From positions 1-50,970 of the forward strand of contig JAHQWE010000116.1 of assembly GCA_019633985.1 (NCBI GenBank): a DNA stretch of 50,970 nt, in the 5' to 3' direction. The notes below the pieces were generated by a model. The model had not been told where the DNA came from. It saw only the letters and a program-made list of their open reading frames with translations, and ran no database searches. This DNA is from Acidiferrobacterales bacterium. GTDB lineage: Bacteria > Pseudomonadota > Gammaproteobacteria > Arenicellales > Poriferihabitantaceae. The position numbers and the translations under genes were made by a program. Positions 8,634 through 18,044 of this stretch are shown here, piece after piece; within the stretch, counting starts at the first letter, position 1; every line of letters begins with the position of its first letter.

Positions 8634-10124
8634 ATGGTGAGTTTTACTGCCAAAAGCAACAAGATCAATTCCCTTGCCTCTCGCTGCCTGGTTGTGGGCG
8701 TTCATGCGGGCAAAAAGGTTAAGCTCAGCGCCAGTGCCCAGCTGTTGGATAATGCCAGCAAAAAGGGAATCTCGGCCATAATTAGGAAAGGAGATATGAG
8801 TGGGGAGCCCGGCTCCACATTAATGCTCTATGATTTACAGGGTGTTAGAGCGGAGCGAGTCATGCTGGTCGGGCTTGGCGCCGAAGGAAAGGTCAACGCT
8901 GGCGATCTACGTAAAGCAGCCCTCGCCGCGGCGCAACTGGCAAACAAAAGCAAAGTGCGGACGCTTGATATCAGTCTTTTCGACAGGAATCATGGCCGTA
9001 TGGATATGGCAACCATGGCTCGTCAGGTGGTTGAATCTATCGCCCATGGCTTGTACGCGTATGATGAAACCAAAAGCGGTCGTAAAAAGCCAGCGGCTTT
9101 GAAAAGCGTCTCTTTACTTGTTGACAGATCGGCGCTTGCTCAGGCGAAGAAAGGTGTCAGCAGAGGAGCCGCAATTGGCGAAGGTATGAACCTGGCACGT
9201 GAGCTGGGGAACCTGCCCGGCAATATTTGTACCCCCAGTTATTTAGCTCGTCAGGCAAAGAATATGCAGAAAGAGCTTCCCATCAAGACCAAAGTGCTAA
9301 GCGAAGCTGACATGCGTAAGCTCAAGATGGGGTCGTTGCTTTCGGTTTCCCGTGGCAGCCGTGAACCCGCTAAATTGATCATCATGGAGTACAAAGGTGG
9401 TAAGAAGGGTGACGCTCCAGTAGTGCTGGTGGGCAAGGGGCTGACATTCGACGCCGGTGGCATCTCGATAAAACCTGCCGGTGGAATGGACGAGATGAAA
9501 TTTGATATGTGCGGTGGAGCCAGCGTGTTTGGGGCCATGCATGCGATCGCCACTATGGGGCTACCGCTCAATGTCGTTGGTGTTGTGCCAAGCAGCGAGA
9601 ATCTGCCAGATGGCGCTGCCAATAAACCAGGCGATATTGTCACTAGTATGGCTGGAAAGACCATTGAAATCCTCAATACCGATGCGGAAGGCAGATTAAT
9701 TCTTTGCGATGCACTGACGTACGTAGAGCGATATAAACCAGCGGCAGTGGTGGATATTGCCACTCTGACAGGTGCCTGTGTAGTGGCCCTGGGTAATCAT
9801 GCAACAGGGTTATTTAGTAATAGTGAAAAACTGGCCAAGGAGCTTCTTTCAGCAGGTGAAACGGCAGGCGACCGTGCCTGGCAGTTACCCGTTTGGGATG
9901 ACTATACAAAACAGTTGAAAAGTAACTTTGCTGATCTTGCGAATATTGGCGGGCGTAACGCTGGTGCTGTAACCGCAGCCTGTTTTCTTAAAGAGTTCAC
10001 TCAGGCCTATGATTGGGCGCATCTCGATATCGCCGGCACTGCCTGGCATTCGGGAGGAAATAAAGGATCAACCGGCAGACCGGTTCCACTACTGGTTGAG
10101 TTTTTGCTCAACCGAGCTGCTTGA
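8634..10124 (+). CDS. pepA: Leucyl aminopeptidase (PepA, peptidase family M17)
   Basis: This cytoplasmic dimanganese or dizinc aminopeptidase forms a hexamer that removes N-terminal residues from peptides; in E. coli PepA also binds DNA. The 496-residue length is normal. The catalytic M17 domain is clear: GKGLTFDAGGISIKPAGGM near residue 263 contains the metal-ligand Lys/Asp, FDMCGGASVFG follows, and the family signature NTDAEGRL occurs near residue 345. The less conserved N-terminal domain occupies about residues 1-165. An ATG with GGAG seven bases upstream sets the start. It precedes holC and valS, the usual gammaproteobacterial order. Confidence 0.95.
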   Translation: MVSFTAKSNKINSLASRCLVVGVHAGKKVKLSASAQLLDNASKKGISAIIRKGDMSGEPGSTLMLYDLQGVRAERVMLVGLGAEGKVNAGDLRKAALAAAQLANKSKVRTLDISLFDRNHGRMDMATMARQVVESIAHGLYAYDETKSGRKKPAALKSVSLLVDRSALAQAKKGVSRGAAIGEGMNLARELGNLPGNICTPSYLARQAKNMQKELPIKTKVLSEADMRKLKMGSLLSVSRGSREPAKLIIMEYKGGKKGDAPVVLVGKGLTFDAGGISIKPAGGMDEMKFDMCGGASVFGAMHAIATMGLPLNVVGVVPSSENLPDGAANKPGDIVTSMAGKTIEILNTDAEGRLILCDALTYVERYKPAAVVDIATLTGACVVALGNHATGLFSNSEKLAKELLSAGETAGDRAWQLPVWDDYTKQLKSNFADLANIGGRNAGAVTAACFLKEFTQAYDWAHLDIAGTAWHSGGNKGSTGRPVPLLVEFLLNRAA

Positions 10125-10143
10125 TTGAGTCCGCGCACGGTCT

Positions 10144-10578
10144 GTGACACAACGAGTTGATTTTTATGTACTACCAGAGTCAGGCGAATCGGCATGCCTG
10201 GAGATGGCTTGTCGTATCGCCGGTAAGGCATTTAGGCAGGGAATGCAGATTTACTTGCAAACACAATCTGTTGAACAGGCCAAACTATTAGACTCTATGT
10301 TGTGGTCGACGCCAAAGGCGAGCTTTTTGCCCCATGCGATTTACCCTGCCGATGGGGTATCCCCAGATAGACTTCATGTATTGGTCGGTCATTGTGATCC
10401 CCCTGAAAACTGGAATGAGTTTTTAATCTCGCTGACCGAGGAAGTGCCTCAGTCTGCGGCCAGGTTCTCGCGAGTTGCGGATCTCATTGGCGGAGACGCG
10501 CAGCAAAAACAATCGGGCCGCTTACGCTTTCGAAGCTATCGGGAGAACGGCATAGAACCGACTACCCATAAGATTTAG
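10144..10578 (+). CDS. holC: DNA polymerase III subunit chi
   Basis: HolC links the clamp loader to single-strand binding protein during replication. The protein has 144 residues, as expected. It begins VDFYVLPESGESACLEMACRIAGKAFRQGMQIYLQT, matching the chi pattern, and includes SFLPHAIYPADG near residue 60 and VLVGHCDPP near residue 79, both typical. The start is GTG at 10144, 19 bases after the pepA stop. Its place between pepA and valS strongly supports the identification. Confidence 0.92.
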   Translation: MTQRVDFYVLPESGESACLEMACRIAGKAFRQGMQIYLQTQSVEQAKLLDSMLWSTPKASFLPHAIYPADGVSPDRLHVLVGHCDPPENWNEFLISLTEEVPQSAARFSRVADLIGGDAQQKQSGRLRFRSYRENGIEPTTHKI

Positions 10579-10664
10579 TGCATCGGTTTTTTCTACCTTT
10601 GCCAGCAATTAAATCATTGAATTGGCCTCAGTGGCCTGCGAATTCAATACACTGATAACAAACC

Positions 10665-13541
10665 ATGACACTCGATAAATCCTACGACCCTCATCAGATC
10701 GAAGCGCGCTGGTACCAAGAATGGGAAGAAAAAGGTTACTTTACCGCTGAAGATAAAGGAGACAATGCCGATAGCTATTGCATTATGATCCCGCCGCCCA
10801 ATGTGACAGGTAGTTTACATATGGGGCATGCCTTCCAGGACACCATTATGGATGCTCTGACGCGATATAACCGCATGTTAGGAAAGAACACTCTCTGGCA
10901 GCCCGGGATGGACCATGCTGGAATAGCCACGCAAATGGTAGTGGAAAGACTGATTAATGCAGAGGGCAAAACCCGACACGACTACGGCAGGGATAGTTTT
11001 GTAGAGAGGGTATGGAAATGGAAGGAAGAATCTGGAGGTATGATTACCAGACAGCTTCGGCGAATGGGTGCTTCTCCTGACTGGCAGCACGAGCGTTTTA
11101 CCATGGACGAAGGCCTGAGTGACGCTGTGACCAAAGTGTTTGTCGATCTTTACGACGAGGGCATTATTTATCGCGGCAAACGTTTGGTGAATTGGGATCC
11201 AGTGTTGCATACCGCACTGTCCGATCTCGAGGTGCTTTCTGAGGAAGAAAAAGGCAGCCTGTGGCACTTGCGCTACCCGCTTGCTGACGGCAGTGATCAT
11301 CTCGTAGTGGCGACGACGCGTCCTGAGACGATGCTGGGTGATAGCGCGGTAGCGGTGCATCCCGATGACTCGCGCTATACCTCCCTGGTAGGCAAGATGG
11401 TGTCGTTGCCGTTGACCGGAAGGGAAATCCCCATCATTGCCGATGAATATGTTGATCCGGAATTTGGCTCGGGCTGCGTAAAGATCACGCCCGCCCACGA
11501 CTTCAATGATTATCAGGTTTGGATGCGGCACCGCGACAGCGAAGCCATGCAAAGACAGGCGCACGGAGGACTGATCAATGTGTTTGATCAAAATGCGTCG
11601 ATTCGCACCAATATCAATAATGAAGAGCAAACAGAAGGCGAGTTAATACCAGAAGCATACATCGGGCTTGATCGCTATGAGGCGCGAAAGAAAATCGTCG
11701 CGGATTTTGAAGCACGCCAGCTAATGGAAAAAATACAACCGCACACCCTGATGATTCCCCGAGGGGATCGTACCGGTGCTGTGGTAGAGCCGTTCTTAAC
11801 CGATCAATGGTATGTCGATTTAACCCGGGACAAACAGGATGACGGTCGACCGGGTGGGAAGGCCGTGATCACAGATCCTTCGATCAATGCAGTGCGCGAT
11901 GGCAGCATCGAATTTGTGCCGAGTAACTGGAGCAAGACCTACTACCAGTGGCTGGAAAATATTGAGGACTGGTGTATCTCGCGTCAGATTTGGTGGGGGC
12001 ACCGCATTCCTGCCTGGTATGACGATGAGGGGAATGCTTACGTTGCGGCAAGTGAAGCGGAGGCGAGAAAGAAATATAGCCTATCTGCTGACATCACCCT
12101 GCGCCAGGATAACGATGTGCTGGATACCTGGTTCAGCTCCGCGTTATGGCCGTTTTCAACCCTGGGATGGCCCGAAAATACTGATCGACTGAATACGTTT
12201 TATCCGACCTCAGTGCTGGTTACGGGTTTTGACATTATCTTTTTCTGGGTCGCTCGCATGATCATGATGGGTACCAGATTCATGGGGGAGGTGCCATTTC
12301 GACAGGTTTATATCCACGGTTTAGTACGTGATGCCAGCGGTAACAAGATGTCGAAGTCCAAGGGCAATGTGTTGGACCCGATTGACTTAATCGATGGTAT
12401 CGAACTTGAAAAGCTGGTGGAGAAACGAACCAGCGGCATGATGCAGCCCCATCTTGCAGAGAAAATTGAAAAGCAGACGCGAAAAGATTTTCCAGAGGGC
12501 ATACCCAGCTTTGGTACTGATGCACTGCGATTTACATTTGCTGCTCTCGCTTCCAACGGCCGTGATATCAACTTCGATCTCTCTCGCACTGAGGGATACC
12601 GAAACTTCTGCAATAAGATCTGGAATGCTGCTCGATTTGTGCTGATGAATACCGATGGAAAAGACTGCGGTCAGGATGGTGCTGAGGTAGTACTGTCGAG
12701 TGCAGATCGTTGGATGATTTCTTCGTTACAGCGTAGCGAGGGCATTGTGGTTGAGGCAATCAGTCAATATCGATTCGACAATGCGGCGAGGGAAATCTAC
12801 GAGCTGATTTGGAATCGGTATTGCGATTGGTATCTTGAACTTTGCAAGCCAGTCTTGAACAGTGAAACGAGCACTGAAGCTGAATTGCGCGGAACGCGGC
12901 GAACCCTTGTGAGGGTGCTGGAAACAATGATGCGGCTGGCGCATCCGATCATGCCGTTTATTACTGAGGAAATCTGGCAACGGGTGGCGCCGTTGGCGGC
13001 TGTTGAAGGAGACACAATAATGCTTCAACCCTATCCGCAGCAGCAGCCAGAAAAAATCGACGAAGACGCGGAGGGCGAAATTAACTGGGTCATGGCCTTT
13101 GTTCTGGGTATACGTAATATCAAGGGAGAAATGAATATTGCACCAGGAAAACGTGTTCCTGTGTTGTTGAGTAATGTCTCTGATGAAGACAAAAAAATGC
13201 TCGAATCGAACCGCACCTATCTCGATTTCTTGGCGAAAACTGAATCGGTTGAAGTGCTTGACCAGACAGCGGAGAAACCGGAAGCGGCAATGGCCTTACT
13301 GGGCGATATGAATATCCTAATCCCCTTAGAGGGGCTGATAGACAAGGCCGCAGAAATTACACGATTAGAGAAAGCAGCAGCTTCTGCACAAAAAGAGATT
13401 GATCGTCTGCAGGCGAAGGTCAACAATCCGGGTTTCACCAGCAAAGCCCCGGCTGCGGTAGTGGAAAAAGAGCGTCAGAAACTGGATGAAAAAATAGCGG
13501 CTTTTCGTGATATTGAAACTCAACTGAAATCTCTCTCTTAA
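10665..13541 (+). CDS. valS: Valyl-tRNA synthetase
   Basis: This class I aminoacyl-tRNA synthetase charges tRNA-Val and edits mischarged threonine. At 958 residues its length is normal. The class I signature is [17 protein letters not shown] (HMGH near residue 52) and the KMSKS loop is [10 protein letters not shown] near residue 560. The editing domain includes [20 protein letters not shown] near residue 213. The C-terminal coiled coil expected of ValRS spans about residues 890-955 ([19 protein letters not shown]...). It follows holC by 86 bases. Unlike the synthetase at the right end of the window, this one has the canonical HxGH motif. Confidence 0.97.
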   Translation: MTLDKSYDPHQIEARWYQEWEEKGYFTAEDKGDNADSYCIMIPPPNVTGSLHMGHAFQDTIMDALTRYNRMLGKNTLWQPGMDHAGIATQMVVERLINAEGKTRHDYGRDSFVERVWKWKEESGGMITRQLRRMGASPDWQHERFTMDEGLSDAVTKVFVDLYDEGIIYRGKRLVNWDPVLHTALSDLEVLSEEEKGSLWHLRYPLADGSDHLVVATTRPETMLGDSAVAVHPDDSRYTSLVGKMVSLPLTGREIPIIADEYVDPEFGSGCVKITPAHDFNDYQVWMRHRDSEAMQRQAHGGLINVFDQNASIRTNINNEEQTEGELIPEAYIGLDRYEARKKIVADFEARQLMEKIQPHTLMIPRGDRTGAVVEPFLTDQWYVDLTRDKQDDGRPGGKAVITDPSINAVRDGSIEFVPSNWSKTYYQWLENIEDWCISRQIWWGHRIPAWYDDEGNAYVAASEAEARKKYSLSADITLRQDNDVLDTWFSSALWPFSTLGWPENTDRLNTFYPTSVLVTGFDIIFFWVARMIMMGTRFMGEVPFRQVYIHGLVRDASGNKMSKSKGNVLDPIDLIDGIELEKLVEKRTSGMMQPHLAEKIEKQTRKDFPEGIPSFGTDALRFTFAALASNGRDINFDLSRTEGYRNFCNKIWNAARFVLMNTDGKDCGQDGAEVVLSSADRWMISSLQRSEGIVVEAISQYRFDNAAREIYELIWNRYCDWYLELCKPVLNSETSTEAELRGTRRTLVRVLETMMRLAHPIMPFITEEIWQRVAPLAAVEGDTIMLQPYPQQQPEKIDEDAEGEINWVMAFVLGIRNIKGEMNIAPGKRVPVLLSNVSDEDKKMLESNRTYLDFLAKTESVEVLDQTAEKPEAAMALLGDMNILIPLEGLIDKAAEITRLEKAAASAQKEIDRLQAKVNNPGFTSKAPAAVVEKERQKLDEKIAAFRDIETQLKSLS

Positions 13542-13583
13542 CTTCCGCTGTTGCATAGGTCCTCGAGAGATGGTTAAGCACTA

Positions 13584-14906
13584 ATGAGCACAACCACTGA
13601 TAAATTTGGCAATAATAAGCTGGTATTGTTGGTCGATTTGCTGGTGTTTTCAATTTGTGCCTTAGCAGCTGCGAGGATCGCTTATAGCGTACCGTACGAA
13701 ACGTTTCTGGATCAAATGCCCGTAGCGCTTTTGGTTGTAGGTGTTTCCCTTTATTTGCTCAGCGTATTTGAAGTGTCTCTCGATGTGACGCTGTCATCTC
13801 TGATTTCGAGAGCATTGATTTCGGTTTTGCTTGCACTGGCGATACTTCTCGTTGTTATTTATCTCCTCGGCCCTGGAACTGGCAGGGATGTATATGGACG
13901 AGGCGTTTTGTTTCTGACAATGTCGGGTTTCAGTCTCTATCTCATCGTAACGCGCTACATTCTGTTTCAATACCAAAAATCACAAAAACCCTTTCAGAGT
14001 TGGATATTTGTTGGTGAACCTGCTCAGTTTGAAGAGCTCAAATCAGATATCAAAAGATATCGACGACACCGTATCGAGAACAGAGATATTTCGTGGTTGC
14101 GGGACAATATGGATACACTGATAAATCGCGGAGTTGTTCTTGGTGGAATGCCAGGAACAGATTCAAAGATGGCGAAGCAGCTAATCAATGCGAAATTTAG
14201 CGGTGTCAAAGTCACCAACCTTGATCAATTTTATGAGAACGTATTAGAGCGCGTGCCGCTTTTTAATATTAATGAAGATTGGTTTTTTCGGTCTTCGGGT
14301 TTTGGATATGTGAATGATTCCATTCGCCAGCGTGTTAAGAAAACCATGGATATAGGGTTGGTCATCCTTTCGGCACCCGTAAGCATTTCCCTGTTTTTAC
14401 TTGGGGCGGTTCTTGTGATTGTTTTCGATAAACAAAACCCGATTTTTGTTCAAGAGCGAATTGGTCAGCACGGTCGCACGTTTAATATTTATAAATTGCG
14501 CACCATGACACAGCGGGGTAGCGAATCGGAAAGTGGGGAATGGACTCAAACCGGAGATTCTCGTGTGACGTCGGTAGGAAAATTTCTCCGGCAGTATCGC
14601 ATTGACGAAATTCCTCAGTTGTTCAACGTATTAACAGGCAGCATGAGTATCGTCGGACCGCGGCCGGAGCAACCTGCTTATACCGAACTGTTGTCACAAA
14701 AAATTGCCTATTACGATATTAGGCATGCTATCAAACCGGGCATTACAGGATGGGCCCAGGTCAGATTCCCATACGGTGCTAGTGTTGACGACGCAAGATC
14801 AAAGCTTGAGTACGATCTTTATTACATCAAAAACTATTCACTTTTGCTGGATATCAGTATATTGATTAAGACGTTCTATACAGTTTTTTCTGGTAGTGGT
14901 CGTTAG
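13584..14906 (+). CDS. Exopolysaccharide-type polyprenyl glycosylphosphotransferase (initiating sugar transferase)
   Basis: The protein has 440 residues with four N-terminal membrane segments (residues about 12-125), a linker resembling the degenerate CoA-binding-like domain, and a C-terminal bacterial sugar transferase domain. That domain starts with a membrane hairpin (MDIGLVILSAPVSISLFLLGAVLVIV) and carries the family marks QERIGQHGRTFNIYKLRTM, RQYRIDEIPQLFNVLTGSMS, IVGPRPEQP and PGITGWAQV. Enzymes of this kind transfer a sugar-1-phosphate from a nucleotide sugar to undecaprenyl phosphate and start the repeat unit of an exopolysaccharide or O-antigen. It is the first gene of the polysaccharide locus and precedes the sulfotransferase fusion. 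Confidence 0.9.
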   Translation: MSTTTDKFGNNKLVLLVDLLVFSICALAAARIAYSVPYETFLDQMPVALLVVGVSLYLLSVFEVSLDVTLSSLISRALISVLLALAILLVVIYLLGPGTGRDVYGRGVLFLTMSGFSLYLIVTRYILFQYQKSQKPFQSWIFVGEPAQFEELKSDIKRYRRHRIENRDISWLRDNMDTLINRGVVLGGMPGTDSKMAKQLINAKFSGVKVTNLDQFYENVLERVPLFNINEDWFFRSSGFGYVNDSIRQRVKKTMDIGLVILSAPVSISLFLLGAVLVIVFDKQNPIFVQERIGQHGRTFNIYKLRTMTQRGSESESGEWTQTGDSRVTSVGKFLRQYRIDEIPQLFNVLTGSMSIVGPRPEQPAYTELLSQKIAYYDIRHAIKPGITGWAQVRFPYGASVDDARSKLEYDLYYIKNYSLLLDISILIKTFYTVFSGSGR

Positions 14907-14978
14907 ATTCCCCAATAGATTGTGGTCGCAATCGCACAGGGTTTTCATTTTTGGAGCTTCAACAGTTGATCAACAGTA

Positions 14979-17900
14979 ATGTCTAAAATAAAAGTTCTTA
15001 ATATATCTGCGCTTTCCTATTCTGGCACTACGTGGCTGAATCTACTGTTGGGTAGCCACGACGATGTCTTCGCATTGGGTCCTCCCCATCGTGTCTGGGA
15101 AGCCCGAGAAACAGGATTTGAATCACTGTGTCTGGTTCATGGCACGGCCTGTAAGTTCTGGCCCGCTTTTTCTAAATTTTGGGACCGAGAGCAAAATTTC
15201 TTTGTTGCTCTTTCAGAGTTTTCAGGAAAGAAAATTTTTGTAATGGATAACGCACATGCGGAATTTATAGAAGCCTGTTTCGGTCATCCGGAAATTGAAG
15301 TGCTGCAAGGCAGGTATATTCGAGACGGCAGGGCAATCACAGCGAGCTATGCAAGAAAGATGGCTCACACCGGGTTGAGCTATATTGAATCGATTCAGCC
15401 AGAGGGTTGGTTTTATCCTTCGTTTCAATCGGTACCTTCTTTAAACGATTTACAGCGAAATGGAGATCTTGTTGTTAGATATGAAGACGCTGTCAAAGAT
15501 CAAAAGAAGTTTTTAGAAACAACAGGGAAATTTTTAGGCATAACATATTACGACGACACTTACCGGTTCTGGGAGAAAGAGCATCATATTACTGTTGGTA
15601 ATCAAGGCCCGATCGCGATGGTACAAATGCATCAAGGCTTAAAGGTTGCTAATTTTGAGAGCAAAAAAGTCTACCAAGAACAGTTAGATACGCTCAAAGT
15701 GAATCCACTAGAGGCTTTTAGCGACGAAAGATGGCGTACGCAGCTGACTTCTGAAGACCGCAATGAATTTGACTTTTTATTGGGTAAAAAAAACGCTGAA
15801 CTTGGTTATACACGCGACATTAAGATGATCACTGGCAATTCGCATGGAGGATATTGGGAGTTATCGAGAACTTTAAGAATATTGAGACAGGGCTTCAAAG
15901 GGAAAATATACCGACCAATATTTCAAAAACTTAAGCGACAATTTCCCCAGAAAGCCCGGCAACTTACCTCTTCAGAGCCAGTGCGTTATGTAGCCAGATT
16001 GGATCCAAAAACAACCAATTCTGCTTATAACAACATTTTCAAATTATCTGATGAGCAAAAAACTGCGCATATAGATGAAATTTTTATTCCATCTCAAAAC
16101 GCTGACGGAATTCGAAGGTTGATTCCCCCAATTGACGACGGAATTGCGAAGAGACTGGAATCTACGACCCAATATTTTGATGGAATACGCTTATCTGATT
16201 ACAAAAAATTAAGACCATACAAAGTCGTACGATCAGAGTACACAAGAAAGCAACTCGAAGAACTGGTTGTAAGCAGAAATATGTATTTGGGCTACGGCCC
16301 AGATTCTATTAACAAACCTGCGACAGCGTTAAGTGTTGATCCGTTAGCAAGGTACAGAGATTTTCTGGAGGGGATGCTTTGCTGTCAGAATCTTGTGACC
16401 CAGACATTTTGGGAGGGATTCTCTCAACTGCCTGCTGCTGGCAAAAGTACATTACTCATACGCCAAGATGTTGATGGCGACTTGGTGGCCGCACTCGATA
16501 TGGCGAAATTGGAGAACCGACTTGGGTTTCGGAGTAGCTATTATTTCCTGCATACAGCGCCTTATCATTCGATCACCACAAATGGGATTACAGCGCGGAA
16601 CGAGGCTGCTTTGGAAATTTATCTAGAAATCCAGTCTCTTGGTCATGAGGTGGCAATCCATACAGATCCACTGTATTTGTATCAAACCCACGAAGTGGAC
16701 GGTTGCCAAGGACTCACGGTTGAGCTTGATAGAATGCGCGAAGCTGGCTTGTCTGTCCGAGGGTCACTTGCCCACAATTCGTTTGATGTATACGGAGCGA
16801 ATAACTATTCAGTGTTCAAGGGTAGACCCCTATCAACCTTCTATTCCTGCGGGTCGGCCAAAGCAGTTGTAAGAAACAACAAATGGGCTCCCTTGCAGTT
16901 CTTAGATGAGTCTGAATTAGGTCTCGACTATGAGGGTAATGAAATATTCTGGCAGCGAGAGATTGGAGTCCGCTACTATTGTCTTATGCAGCAAGGTCTT
17001 TGGAATAGAACGAAGAATTTGTACGGAACGTTGCTAGAACCTTCGTCGCGACCAAAACAAGAATCTGACTTCATTTCGCAGGAAGATATGTTGCTTGAGG
17101 CAGCCCATATTCCCCACGGGCAGTATGTTGTGGTAGTTGTACATCCTCTTCACTATGGGCAGAGAATTGGTCCGACACAACCCCCACACAGCGCGATTTG
17201 TGGAAGTTATGGGAAAGATGTAGAAGAGGAAAGGTGGCTTGGGGGCTTAGTGAAAAAGTCTTCAAGAGTTGGCGGTAAGACAAAAGTGGAGGTGAGTCTT
17301 TTGGAGCACCCAAACAACGAAGGAAGCCCAACCAGGCTAGAAAGAGGTTTGATTGGCGAACGTGTTGAATATACCTCTATTAGCTGCCCTGATTCGAAGG
17401 GGTCTACGGACAAGCCTCTCTCCCTGCTCGCAGATGGTCAAAAGCGAATACTCTTTGTGGGTTGTCAAAACTTTGCATCTACCAGCATTGCCTCAGATTC
17501 GAAACTATCGCAGATGACGGTGACATTGTTAAAAAAGCAAGTAGCGCCATCCAAGCTAGCAAATACTGACCTGCGTGCAGCTACAATATCAGGGGATACC
17601 CGTGCTGCTCAGCTAAAGTATTACTTAGACGCATGTCAACCAGATCAACTTCCGGATTTGATGATTATTGGAGTTAATGGAAAGATTGATGTTGAAGTCA
17701 AACTGGCTGCTTTAGTAGATTCGATCCCGATTCGAAAAATATTTTTGTGTGAATATGCGAATATTCCACCAGCAACATATCAATCTGGTGTTGGGAATGC
17801 TGAGTTTCTCTCTGAGTACGAAGAGTGGTTAAATGACCAAGAGAACTGGGTTGATCCCTTTTTGGAACTACACAGATATGTTTTTGAGTCTGGATGCTCA

Positions 17901-17996
17901 GTTTGCTGGCAAAGCAAAAACGAATGGAATCATCAGGGGCACTTTATATCGGCGAAACTACTAGCGGAAAAAATCTTTATTGGGGGCTACCTTTGA
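14979..17996 (+). CDS. Three-part protein: sulfotransferase, polysaccharide-deacetylase-like and SGNH-like domains
   Basis: At 1005 residues this is an unusual fusion. Residues ~5-280 look like a PAPS-dependent sulfotransferase: the phosphate loop is SYSGTTWLN (13-21), and RYIRDGRAITASYARKM (112-128) matches the 3'-phosphate-binding segment. Residues ~340-480 are not recognised. Residues ~490-728 resemble a NodB-type deacetylase domain with LIRQDVDGD (493-501), EVAIHTD (557-563), AHNSF (598-602) and VVHPLHYG (720-727). The first motif has Gln where the related protein at 30751 has His. Residues ~822-1000 resemble an SGNH/GDSL fold ending NHQGHFISAKLLAEKI, but the nucleophile motif is GCQ rather than GDS, so activity is doubtful. 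No signal peptide is seen. Sulfation of the locus glycan is inferred. Confidence 0.65.
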   Translation: MSKIKVLNISALSYSGTTWLNLLLGSHDDVFALGPPHRVWEARETGFESLCLVHGTACKFWPAFSKFWDREQNFFVALSEFSGKKIFVMDNAHAEFIEACFGHPEIEVLQGRYIRDGRAITASYARKMAHTGLSYIESIQPEGWFYPSFQSVPSLNDLQRNGDLVVRYEDAVKDQKKFLETTGKFLGITYYDDTYRFWEKEHHITVGNQGPIAMVQMHQGLKVANFESKKVYQEQLDTLKVNPLEAFSDERWRTQLTSEDRNEFDFLLGKKNAELGYTRDIKMITGNSHGGYWELSRTLRILRQGFKGKIYRPIFQKLKRQFPQKARQLTSSEPVRYVARLDPKTTNSAYNNIFKLSDEQKTAHIDEIFIPSQNADGIRRLIPPIDDGIAKRLESTTQYFDGIRLSDYKKLRPYKVVRSEYTRKQLEELVVSRNMYLGYGPDSINKPATALSVDPLARYRDFLEGMLCCQNLVTQTFWEGFSQLPAAGKSTLLIRQDVDGDLVAALDMAKLENRLGFRSSYYFLHTAPYHSITTNGITARNEAALEIYLEIQSLGHEVAIHTDPLYLYQTHEVDGCQGLTVELDRMREAGLSVRGSLAHNSFDVYGANNYSVFKGRPLSTFYSCGSAKAVVRNNKWAPLQFLDESELGLDYEGNEIFWQREIGVRYYCLMQQGLWNRTKNLYGTLLEPSSRPKQESDFISQEDMLLEAAHIPHGQYVVVVVHPLHYGQRIGPTQPPHSAICGSYGKDVEEERWLGGLVKKSSRVGGKTKVEVSLLEHPNNEGSPTRLERGLIGERVEYTSISCPDSKGSTDKPLSLLADGQKRILFVGCQNFASTSIASDSKLSQMTVTLLKKQVAPSKLANTDLRAATISGDTRAAQLKYYLDACQPDQLPDLMIIGVNGKIDVEVKLAALVDSIPIRKIFLCEYANIPPATYQSGVGNAEFLSEYEEWLNDQENWVDPFLELHRYVFESGCSVCWQSKNEWNHQGHFISAKLLAEKIFIGGYL

Positions 17997-18044
17997 CAGC
18001 AGCGCCTAAGTGTTTATTAGTGCCCTGCACTGGAGGAAGGCACA

